This document shows, piece after piece, positions 1 to 11,900 of a DNA stretch of 64,000 nucleotides (within the stretch, counting starts at the first letter, position 1; the number at the start of each line of letters is the position of its first letter). The stretch comes from Erythrocercus mccallii (Eukaryota; Chordata; Aves; Passeriformes; Dicruridae): contig VZRG01001499.1 of assembly GCA_013397435.1 (NCBI GenBank), positions 1 to 64,000 of the forward strand, written 5' to 3'. The position numbers and the translations under genes were made by a program. The notes beneath the pieces were generated by a model. It was not told the origin of the DNA. It saw only the letters and a program-made list of their open reading frames with translations, and ran no database searches.

Positions 1-2902
1 ATGCCTGGATAAGCTCCTTTCCATTCACTGTCTCCCCTCGTAAAACAGGATCAGTCTCCTATTTTGCTGAGGCACTTTGAGGTTATCTCATTCAGCATTT
101 GATGTTGCAGAAGCATCCTCACATATCAGAAGATAACTATCAGCTTTTGCAAATGCATCCAGCTCCTTTCCCTGTCTGTGGTACTTAATTCTCTTTGATT
201 TATGGCTTGCTTAAAAGCCAGACCAATTTCTGCTCGAAGAAAGCTATGTCTCCCATACAATATTTTCCTCCTAAATCACCAAAACTGTAATAAAAAAGAA
301 CCCTGGAGAGCCATGGAGCTCTTGTTTCACTCAAACATTCATGTCCCTAACCTCAGGATTGTTTGTGCAGCAAAAAAGTGACACTTTTAAATAATGGGAG
401 GAGGAGTGGCTCCATTTCACCTCGAGAAGGTGCTGTGCAAATAAAGCAGTGATGTTTTGCACGGCATTATGGCCCTGGTCCTGAGCCATAGTCACCACAA
501 TGTGATGAGCCAGTTGGGGCTGCTGGGAGCTCTGGTGTTTGCATTGGCTGGTTTTTACAGAAGTGGTGGGGTCATGAGGGTTATGTCCACTGAAGCCAAC
601 AGCAGTGTTTATTTTCACTCTGTTGTGTAAGTCCCACTTTGTACCTGTGTAACTTGGCTGAATGCAGTGATGTAACACTGAAATAACAAAATGAGCTCAA
701 TGTTTGTTTTAGATATCACCCGCTAACCTAGAACTTCCTTAAATCTCTCTCAAGAAATAAAAAAAGGACTTAAGAGGAATGAAATAAAACCTGCAAATAC
801 TGTAATCAACAACCTGAAACATTTACTATATCAAAGCCAGATAATGCACGAGTTTTTACAGGTCTCTGAGTGGCTGCTGAATAATAAGGCATATGTTCTC
901 ACCTAATTCTGCTTTCTATATGATTCTCATGCTGCTGACAATCCTACTTCCATGAATTTCCATTGATTGCTGTTTAATGTAGCTTTGACATGACTTAAAC
1001 ATGATCAGTCACAGTAAATATAATGAAGGGAGATACTGTATTAAGGGCTAGTGTTAAGGGCATAAGACTGGGAGACTTGGACTCTCTTTCTGGCTTGTCC
1101 ATTCATTTCTCTCATGGTCTTAGGTGACAGGTACTATTTTGGCCCTTTTCCCTTTTGTCTCTCCCTCAACAATTCTGCTAAGAAGCATCAGCTCACTGGG
1201 TCTTCACTCTCTAGGTGTCTGCCCCATGGTCTGGTGGAGTACTGCTCTATTACAGGCAAAAAGCTCACATGCAGCCAGAGCTGAAACTACTCCATGACTC
1301 CCAAGTCAGCCTCTCAACCCCCTTGATGGCATGAACAAGATCCAGGGGCTCTGCTTCCTTCACGACACCATTGCTTTGCCTTTACCACCACATCTCCCAT
1401 CTATGCCTTGCAGCATCTGTTCTAACAAGAGGCACAGCCATCCAGTTGTACAACTCTTGCTGTCCCTCTTTTTTCTGGGGTGATATGGGAGAGAGGATGT
1501 GGAGGCTGGAAGCAAGGTCATTGTTGAGCCAAACTAGCAGCCAGCCCCACACACACGTCCCAGTTTTAAGTCCCTTGCTGCTCTCTTCTGATGAAACATC
1601 AAGTTCACTTATGACTCAAATTTCAAACATGAAGTCAAGCACTAATTTACAAACACTTCTGTGGTGGAGAGATTTCTGCTTCCAGAGACACTTATATACC
1701 CACACAGGTTCATTTTAAAAAGATGAAAACAAACACCCAGCACTTAAACATTAAAAATAAACTAAGGTAATAGGTGAGCCAGGCAGGAGCATGCTGCATT
1801 ACGGGCTCTCTGATCATCTGGACTGGCATTTTTAGAAAGAGGAAAGAAGGGTTTCTCTCTGTGTCAGGGCTGTGAAGCATGTTACATTGCACTCAGCAGC
1901 TCTCCTGAGATCTCTGCCGGAGAGGGTCAGACGGGTCCCTCTCCCACCTGCCTTAAAAGCTCAGAGTGTGGGCGACACGAGATCAGTCCCACGGCTTTCT
2001 GGCTTGAAGACAACCACAGTGAAAACAGTAGCTGCTAGAAAGTTGTTCCAACAGCATAGCTGTGGCTGCTGTGGGTACTGTTGCTCCCTCAGCTGTGCCT
2101 GCCTCTGCAGGTCTCCTTCTGCAGCTGCTGCCTGTGGAATGGTGTGGAAACCTTCACCTCCACCAGGTGTGGGGCAGGCAGGTCTCCTGTTCCCACCCAA
2201 ATCCCTTCAGCACTACTTGCACAGCAGTGGCTGAAGGGGCTGAGGGCCTGGATGAACCCCAGTGCACCCTCTTTACCACAGCAGGATCCCTTGATTGCCA
2301 GTTTATGCTGTACTTCTGTTAAAGCTGTGTATTTATTTCGCTTTTTTCAAGCTGTGCAGTTTCTCCCTGTCATCTGTTGGGGACAATCTTTCCCTCCTAC
2401 ACTCAAGCTGTGCCCTTTTGCTTCTGTAGAAAAACACAACCTCCTTTTTCTCCTCTTCTCCTCCCCTAAGCATGGCTTTGTTTTCCCCTGACACACACTT
2501 TTTCTCCACAAAGCCACCAAGCTGTCAGAGCAGGGAATGGACAAAGGTGCGTGCTGTGAGCTGGGGTGGAAATGCAAGAATTTAAAACCAAAACGGGGCA
2601 AAGCCCTGAATCTTAGGCCACGGAGGCTGGTGCTGTCCTCAGCAGATGTGGTTTGTGTGTGATTTGGCAGCAGAAACTCACTCAGACTAAAGTCCTCAAG
2701 CCCAGCCTTGGAGGTGTTAGCAACCCTGCGGCAGGTGTTACAAACTCCTGGTGAGTTCTTCATATTTTTTTCCTCAGGGGAAAAGCCTGTTCTACCTGCA
2801 CTTAACAGTGGAAATCCCACTGATTCCAGTGTACCTCAGGACCCAGTCTTTCCAGCACCCTAATTTTGGGATCACTGAATTTTCTGGGCAGGTGCTACTC
2901 AC
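1..2902 (-). other. CASQ2: CASQ2 intron 10, partial
   Basis: This is unique-looking non-coding sequence after the exon 10 donor. I searched by eye for the reverse complement of the final exon (an ADSVWMEI-like segment followed by GAT/GAC repeats) and did not find it, so the intron runs past base 1. No recognisable repeat or RNA gene is seen. Open frames on both strands here look like chance. Confidence 0.8.
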
Positions 2903-2977
2903 GTCTGTGACGTTCACCACCCCGATCTGTGGTCTGAACAGGTCGATCTTGAAGGTCTTCTCCCAGTAAGTGATGAG
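2903..2977 (-). CDS. CASQ2: CASQ2 exon 10 (residues 314-338)
   Basis: This exon is 75 nt, with acceptor CTGCAG and donor GTGAGT. It encodes LITYWEKTFKIDLFRPQIG then VVNVTD, including the N-glycosylation sequon NVT. It ends in phase 0. The next exon should encode the ADSVWMEI segment and the poly-acidic tail, and it is not found to the left. Confidence 0.97.
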
Positions 2978-5900
2978 CTGCAGGAGTGAGAACACAAGGC
3001 TCAGGCAGGGCTGTTTGCAAGGCCCCATTGCATTAGTTCAGTCAGTTGGGCTGTGGAGCGAGGATGTGCACCCATGTGTGCATGGGAGAGAGGAGAGGCT
3101 GAACACAAGCTTGGGCTGCCACATGTGGCAAAGGGAAGTGCCGACTCCAGGCGTGTTCCCAAGACAATGCCTCCTTGGGAGGCAGACCCAAACAAGCAGC
3201 TTCCAAGGGGATGGTCTGTGGTCCAGTTTCCCATCCTTCCCTGCCCCAGATTCCCTGGAGCAATTCCTGCACGCATGTGTGCACATGCACACCCCCACAC
3301 ACCCCCCCCCATGCCCACCCCATCCATGAATTAAACCAAGAAAGGCGAAGAGCCTCTGCCACTCACCAGAGGAAAGTCGTCAGGGTCAATCCAGACAATG
3401 CTCAGGTCAGGATTATCGGTGTTGTCCCTGGCAACCTGCTTCAGGATTTCCAGGAACTCAAAACCATCTGAAATGATATATGAACCACTGCAACTCTCCT
3501 GCAAATGCACAGGCACTTTTTGCTTGTGGGGTTTCCAGCTTCCCTGGCTCCCCTACGCACACAGGAGTTGTTTATAGTTCTCATTAAAATGCTGTCTCCC
3601 AGCGCTTTCTTTTGATAATAAGGCTTTTAATTTCAAGCATCCTCCTCGGGTATTGAAATTAGTTACACATGAATTAAGCCCCATAATCCTTCCGTGGAGT
3701 GGAACAATGTCACTATTTTCTTGTGGCGAGGGAGGAACTGAGCCCCCAAGAGGCCAAAGCTTTCCAATTTGCTGATGGCTCTGAGAAGCACCGACGCCAC
3801 GGCTTTCCAGGAGTTGGTGGCTTTGGATTTCCTGCATGCCTATCCCACAGCCAGCCCTCAGCTCTCTCCCAGAGTCACACAGCAAGATGGATGCAGAGTT
3901 AGGGAGTGAATCCTGGTAGCGAGATGGAGGGAATGACTCTTTTTTTCCAGGCAATCATCCATTTTATCTGAAATTTGAGTCCTGGCTAGCACACCTGCTA
4001 GCATAAACACCTAGGAGCATCCTGGCTCCCACCCCCAGTAGGCTGGAGCTCCCCATCCTGGCCAGGGTGCTAGGCTCCACAGTCACAGCACATGAAAATA
4101 CGCTTTCTTGAAGGATGGAGAGTCACACAAGGAAGAAAATGGCCTCCTACCTGGGTCATCTTCTTCAGCAAAGGCTACAATGTGGATACCCTCCATGTCA
4201 TCCTCCTGGAAACAACACAACTATTACTGATGGGCCAGGGAGGGAGGACAGAGTCTGGGTGGTTCCTGGAGATGAGGAGCAGTGGGATGCCTTCAAAAAG
4301 GACGGAGGGAGGATTGACTAGAGCCCCACTGAGAAACCAGAAATGGGAGCTGAGGTGAGGCTGACGCATGAAGGTATTTAGTGCTGAAGGGGGTAGTTTA
4401 GGTAGTGTTGCTGAAACTCTTCAGATAAAAATGAGGTGGGCACCATGACGGCAATGGAGCTTCTGATGATGTGAGGCAAAATCTTCTCTGCAGAAAAGGT
4501 CAAGGGCTCTCTAGCACGAGAATAGAGGCTCCCCCTTTATTCCTGAGACCACCTACCCTCATAAATTTTCAGCTCTCGGGGGATGGTTTGCAAGGAAACA
4601 AATATCTGCCACCACATTCAGCCCCAAAACATGCTCCTTTGGGGCTCACAGTTGCCTCTCAGTATGAGAGGCAAGGCGGCTCATTTGGGCCCCTTTTTGG
4701 AGGTGAAGGGTGTCTGCTTTAGGTGAGGGTCTCTGTGAGCAGTGAGGGAGTGGGGGGCTCATTTCAGGGCTCCAATGATTGGATGACAAAAATTACAGCC
4801 TGGTGGATTACTTTTCTCCATGAAACATATGAGGAACGATACTGGCAAAGGCCACTGGATCTGCTGGCCAGTTCATCATCTGTCTGCTATGAATGTCATC
4901 TCTGAATTATCCCATGGATCGGTTTCGCCTTGCTCACCCGCTGTCGGTCCCAGTTTTCATTTCAATTGGTTTTAATGCAAGAAAAAATTCCCATCTAAAT
5001 GCTAATTTCTTTTCCCTTCTGAGCCCAGAGGTGACAAAGCCACCATCAAATACTGAAAGGGAAAAAGCCCCCTGAAAGATTAAGTGGAAAACATTATCTT
5101 TAAAAACAATAGTGGATACTCAGCCTTTGTGGACATCTTCAGGGAATACGTTTTCACCACAACATTCTAGGCAGATTTACTTGGGATCCAGACCACTTAT
5201 AGTTGGTAAAATTTACACTGTTGCTTTTTCTTCATATTTTCCAGCAGCATTGTCAGATAGCAAAATAAAGAGTATATATCTATATGCCATATATAATGAC
5301 ATGTATATATCGATATAATGCAGTTCTATTCTGGCCTATGAGGCAGGAAACAAAACTGGACTAACTCCAGTGAAGGCAGTGAGGATGTTGTGAAGTTGTA
5401 GTAAGATCAGAATCCAACCCCTTGTCTTCTGTAGTTATGAGCCCACTGCTCATAGTAGAGGCAAGCTCTGTATTCCCAGGCTGCTGGTTGGGCAAGCATC
5501 CCACCACTGGGAATTCACACTTTTTGTAAGGCTATTTTAGAACATGGTCAGTATGAAAGTGAAGCCACTGCATGTGAAATTTGGGTCTCACTGAAGCTCC
5601 ATTAAAAATCTTGGAGGGGCTTTGGTGGATCTTGGAAGCTGTGTTCTATACAGAATCTGTATTTCAAAACAAAATGAAAAGCTATTTTGCCTAAGTGACT
5701 CATAACTCCTGATTCAGTTTTATTACCTCTTGCCTTGCTGTATTAAAGACTCCCAAGGCTTTTGCCACTTTGGAGTCCTGCAGCGTTTCGTGTTACACAG
5801 CCCAAGAAGGAGATATTTGAATGCTGTTACAAGTGTGCCAAGCCTTTTGGAAGAATGACTGCATCTTCCTTAGTGTCTGTAAAGCACCTGTTCAGCTTTG

Positions 5901-8900
5901 TTTTTCAGCATTCATCTGGCACTTGAGAGCCCCTGACTAGCTTTTAACATCATATTCACTCACAGTGGAGGGATAATTTGTTATACACAATTTTTCTTTC
6001 ATTTTTACCCTTCTCTTCTTCCACACCCCTGTAGACCATGAGAGCCCTCTGTACGTATTAGGGACCAAAATGTGGGTTAGTTCTTCACAGTTGCTGATTT
6101 GCATCTTACTTTCACTGTAAGAAGCGCAGTCAGTGCATGATCTGCTTTGAAATCTGTATAATTAACTGTACTGCCTGCCTTCACTTCCATTTTGAATTGT
6201 ATAACTGCTCTGGTACTTTTACAAGGGCATGTAGTGACAGGATGGGGGAGAATGGCTTTAAACTGAAACAGGGTAGATTTTGACTGGATAATAGAAAGCA
6301 ATTCTTTACTGTGAAAGTAATGAGACATTAGAGCAGGTTGTCCAGAGAAGTTGTGGAAGCCCTAGTCTCTAGAAGCGTGCAGAGTCAGGATGGATGGGGC
6401 TTTGAGCAACCTGGTCTAGTGGAAGGTGTCCCTGTCAGAGCAGGGGGTTGGAACCAGACCATCTTTAAGGTCCCTTTGAATCCAAACCAGTCTATGATTC
6501 TGTGAGTTTCCATGAGGCATCTGCACAATCTCCATAGCTCACCCAGCGAGCAGGCCACAGAAACCACCCCACCAGCAGCACTGAGCTGAGATGGAGCATC
6601 CTCGGGCAGGATCACTACACAGGCCCCACACCTGCCTGGCACACTGCTTAGCTTTCCCTCTTCCTTCTGTGAAGCAAGGAGGAGCCAGCCCAGCTCTCCA
6701 TCGCTGCTGCGTGAAGCATTTGAGCACCCTGTGTGAACTGAGGCACTAGGCATGGCAGCCAAGGCTTTCCCTTTTTCCCAGAAGAGAGGGAGTAGCTTTG
6801 CAAGGAAGGAAAGTTAATGTTTTGCCCAGCCAGAGGCTAGAGCTCTTGAGCAGCAGTTTCCTGTTGGAAGCTGTCAGGGGTTCCCACCACGTGTGCTTAC
6901 CCACGTCTCAAACATGTCCTCTGGGCGCAGCTTCCTCAAGGTGGCCCTGAAAGGAAGACAGAAATGCTCTTTGAGGACATATCCAGCCCTGCCACACGAC
7001 ACTGTCAGCATCACGGGCAAGGTCACCATGGCACCCTTGGCTGCTGGCTGGAGTCACCCACCACATTTTGCATGCAAGAATGGGGCACTGTAGGTCAATT
7101 TATGCCTTTATTTGTGGTGATAAAACCCTGCCCACAGCCCCATTGGAGTCACTGCAGCCACTATCTCTGCTTGGGAGGATGAGATGTCTCTCTGTGCTGG
7201 GATGTGCTGATGAATTAGTCCCGCACATGGCAGACTGTTCTGTCTGTGCTGAGAGCATGAGACAACATTCACTTCTGTTTTGGAGTCCCTGGGACATTCC
7301 TAATGGGCTCTGTCCCCTCTTTCTCCTGCTTTCACCCCAGCATAATTTCAGAACAGAAATCCTTCCCACCTCTGCTGAAGCAAAGAAGACAGAATAAACT
7401 CTGGGAAGGAAATTTGGATCCTAACAACCACTGACAAGAAAATTTAAACCCTAAGACTAGTCAAAGCAAATTTTTTTTGAGAAGTAGTTCGTAAAGGAAA
7501 AAAGATTCGTAACAAATATATTCAGACACATCTGTAGCAGGAAGCCTGTCAGAGAGCCTGCAGGCTGAGGGTTGACTGGGGTGTTAGAGGGGCACCCAAG
7601 GAACACAAAGCCATAGGAGACAAACACAAATCATCCTTTGCACATCTGCTTGCTGTAGGTGTCAGCTGTTTGGGGAGGATGCCCCAGCAGAGCAGGTCTC
7701 CTGGGGTGACCTGCTCCAGGACCTGCTGCAAAGAGTGTGTCAGTCTATGAGGTTTTAGAACAGATTGGTAGGAGTGGCAGCATGGTGCCAGAACCAGGTG
7801 GAATGAATGAAATATGTAACCTGTCGCTTCAGTTTGCCTCACAAACAGAGCAATGGAAACAAGGGAACATTTTTTAGAGGTTCCTAAAGGACCTGAGGAG
7901 CCACAGAACTGAGTTCCAGTTAGATCAGAGGAGGGGAATCTCCTGTGGATTAATAACATTGAATATCATGGAAATGAATGGCCAGTTTTCGTGACAGAGG
8001 AAATTACCCAATTAAGATTCATAGCATATTCTTTGGCATGATCATATGCATAACATACCCTCACATAATCTGAAAAAATAGGGAAAAAATAGGAATATGG
8101 CAGCATTTGCTTATCATATCCAATTCTCTGGCATCCAACAAAGGCCTGACTATGAGTTGGTGCAGAGGATTTCCTAAGGCTTGAGTGTCTGCATGATAGA
8201 CAGACACATAGCAAGTAACACGCAGAAAACCAACCCTGATTGTACAGGTGCAGCAATTGGTTCTAAATTAGTTGTAATTAATTATTGCCTCTCAGGCAAG
8301 GGGCCCAGGTGCCACAAATTGAGAAAGAATCAGCTCCAAAGGAAAAAGGCCAAAAGAAGTTTGCAAACAGTTGGGAAATGGCCAAGGAGTAAAACATACC
8401 ATTATGGCAGTGGACAGCTACACTGTGAGCCTCCTCAGTGAAGTTATGTGTAGTTCTGGTCATCCCACCCAAGAAGTTATATGGACAACTGAAAATGGCA
8501 CCTGGAAACTTGGGAGTGGTGAGTGAAGGTATAGAATGACCTCTCCTTGATGAAGATTAAACAGATAAGAATTCTTTATTTTGTGAAAGAGGTGACTGAA
8601 GAGGGTTTTGGCAGATATTCTGAAAAATTTGGAATGGTAAAGAAAACATGAATCGCTTAGAACATGGCCAAGGTTCTAATAATGTCAAGGTTGCAGGTTT
8701 GATTCCTGCACAGGCCATTCACCTAAGAGCTGGACTTGATGATCCTTGTGGGTCCCTTCCAGCTCAGAATGTTCTGTGATTCTCTCCCTATATATTACCT
8801 TAAGTATTAACCATTGTTTCTCTTAAGACAAGAGTTAATAGGAGCCCAGAGAAATTATTAGGTAGCTGGTATAAACTAAACAACTAAGAATGGTGTTTTG

Positions 8901-11900
8901 ATGCAATGCATATTTTAGTTGCTGAACTCATTACAGTTTGGTACATTCAGCAAAAATAGCTATAGAAACTGAAGAAATAGCCATTAAACACAAGATCAGG
9001 GATACAATTTTTGAACCAGCAAGTCATTTCATTGTTGATGGTCCAAAACCAGAGATTAAATCAGGTGAATGCATATTATGTATTTAGGCATACTTGTACT
9101 TGGCTTTTAAGACACTTTCCCTAGCTGTTCTCTGGGGGAAGCTCTTGGAGAAAGGAAATTCAGTGGGAAGGATCTGGCCACGCCCATGTGTACTGATTGC
9201 TGTGCTGACTCTGGACCCTTCCCTGTGTTGGAGGAGTGAGGCAAGTGGGGTTTGGGTGAGAGAGAGCAGAATTCAGCCCCCATGTCGCTACACCACAATT
9301 GCAGAGAAGTGGGGGTCCAAGCCCAGCATTTTGCATGTGAACGGGCATCAACCCAGAGGACTGCACCATGCAATTTGTATTTGTGCAACTGAGAGTGAAA
9401 TCTGGGCTGAGACCTTGGAGTGGCAGTGACCACCAAGCCCAGACGGACACCATTCTGTGCAGCCATGGATGAGTCACCCCACGGTGCTGAGCACCAGCTT
9501 CCTGATATTTTGTGGAGAGCAGGAATTTTCCCACCAGAGCCTGCAGCTGCACAGGGAAGCCTCAGCTGGGAGGCTGTGCATGAGCTCCTCCTGGGCACTT
9601 GCTTCAGCTCCTGTCTCGAGGTTGCAATGGAAGCTCAGCAAATCCCAGTTTCTGTGCAGGGTTGGGGGAAGTGGTAGTGAACTCTCCCTGAGCAGTAGTA
9701 GGAAAGCTGGTTTTGGAAAGGCTGTTTAAGGCATGTCGAAGAGTCTGGGTACAGCTGACCAGTGGTAGCTCTTCCCAGTGATGTGGTGGGGCTCCTTCAC
9801 TGGGATGGAGAGATGGCAGTGGAGCTTTGCATGTCTGAGGAGGGATAGTCCGTGTCTATGAAGAGAGAAGGTCTGCTGTGTGGGGGGCGGCAGCCACTGG
9901 TCCTCTACACCTTCCTGCAGGAAATATCCTGCTGAGCTGTCTAGGGAACCAGCACATGGCAGCTGCTGAGGTTGCTTCATTTTAATCTACAGATCATCTC
10001 CATGTCTGACTAATTCCAGCCTGTGGCTTTAGGTCCTTTGCTGCTGGCAAGGCAGGATGAAGCACTTCTTCTCTGAGAAGCTCAGCATGAACTACTGGGA
10101 ATATATCGCTGGCACTCCAGGCTTCTTCCCCTGCCACGGCAGCATCTTGGCAAGTTTGGGATTTCAGACAATAGGTTTTATGGACTCCTTAAAATTATTT
10201 TCTGAGCTTTGGCACCTGCAAAATGCATGGCCCACCCCCTTGCTTCTACCAAGCACCACAATATCTAAGACTTGGGGGAATCCCACTGCAATTTTATGCT
10301 GGTGAAGAGTTTGCCTTGTTAGGATAGCATTTAGATGGCTGTATTTAATCAGCCTTCTGATGCTGCTGCTTGACAGAAGGAACTTGGGGAAAAGAAAATG
10401 GGAAGGACTAAGGCCAAGAAACCTAGAAGGTCAGCAAAGTGAATTGTGGGTACATGGAAGATAGAGGAGCCCTTCATATTTCAGAAAAAGCAGAGAAATG
10501 TTTCTGGTGAGTCTCAAATTCTGGAGATGATCTTCTGTCTATGTGAACACAGATCTCCACTGAGCCTGAGAGCCCCCTCTATATATATGGCCCTGCTTTC
10601 CTCAAACTCATCTGGTCCCTTGATTGTCCGCTGAGAAATGCAGTTGTAGGAGCAGCAGGTAGCCTGTGCCACTTTCCTGAGAAGTGTTTCTAAGGGTATA
10701 AAAATACAGCACCTCCGGGAAGTTGTGCCCCTATACTTAACCCTGTGCTTTTAGACAGGATCAGCCTCTCTGGTGACTTCCAGACTATTTTTATAGCTGA
10801 GTCCCTAAACAACTGTGCAATAAACCTGATTGCAAAAAGCACAAGCATCCACAGCTCTTGCTGAGTTGATCAAACACCATAGGTGCTCAGCATCGTTCCC
10901 ACATGAGGTTCAACACAGCCGTAACAGCTGTGGCTTCTTCTCTGTGCCTGTGGTCAGCAGGAGCCTCTTAGTCCCTTGTGGTTCCTCTGAGCTTGGTCTG
11001 AGCTCAGAGAATGCCTCCAGATATATCTGACATCAGGAGAGGAGTACACCCATTTGTAAAGTTGTTTTGGGGGAGGAGGGGATTGGACTGGATTTGTCTT
11101 GAGAGGCCTTGGAGAGGGTCATCTTCTCTACATATCTAAATGAAAAGCATGGGAAATTAGGGCAAGGATTTCACTCTCCATGGCCTTCCAGCCTCACTGC
11201 TTTTTGAGAAAGGACTAACCAGGGAGGAGGAGGAGCAGGAGGAGGGAAGCTGTGACATCACAGCTCCATTGTGGTGAACTATGACTGCTGGGCAGGTACT
11301 TGCACCTCCGGGAGTAGGAAAAAACCAGCAATTTCACAATTTCAAACCTGGGTCGGAAAATCATCAAAAGTGGTCATCATCCTAATTTTTTTTTAGAGCA
11401 ATGTCCTAGAGAGGCAAGGTCACAATGACAGACACTTTAACCCACTTCCCTTGTCCAGGAGCATCCTGTATGCTACATACCTTCTGTGCTCTCTCACGAA
11501 ATCAACCAGCTCCTCTTCTGAGTAAGGCTTATCAGGGATGTGAACAGGCTCTTCCATAAAGGGTTCGTAGAAGTCCACCTCATTCATCTTTAGGCCTAGC
11601 TTCTTGGCAACCTGTTGCAGTGCAGAAGTCACAGGTGAGAGAGCTTGATGTGCCTCTTTGCCTACCCAGAGTCTTTGCTGGTGGCAGAGCTGAGATCAAG
11701 GTGCTTGCCCCCTCTCTCAGAGCATGCACTCTCAAGGGTGGCCCACCAAATAGAATGGATCTTTCCTTGTTTAAAAGTCCACTGATGCCCCCTACACTAC
11801 TGATGTCAAGCAGTGAGGCAAAGCAAAGCCACAGCCCAGGGCCTGCAGATGTAGAGGAGCTGGGTTCCAAACCCACATCAGGACCTGCCTCCATGCTGCA

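Larger units (their letters stand above)
6947..11480 (-). other. CASQ2: CASQ2 intron 6
   Basis: A GT-AG intron of 4534 nt. It holds a tRNA-derived SINE at 8651-8784 and a cluster of A/T-rich muscle-type motifs at 10579-10796. No other gene is recognised. Confidence 0.88.
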
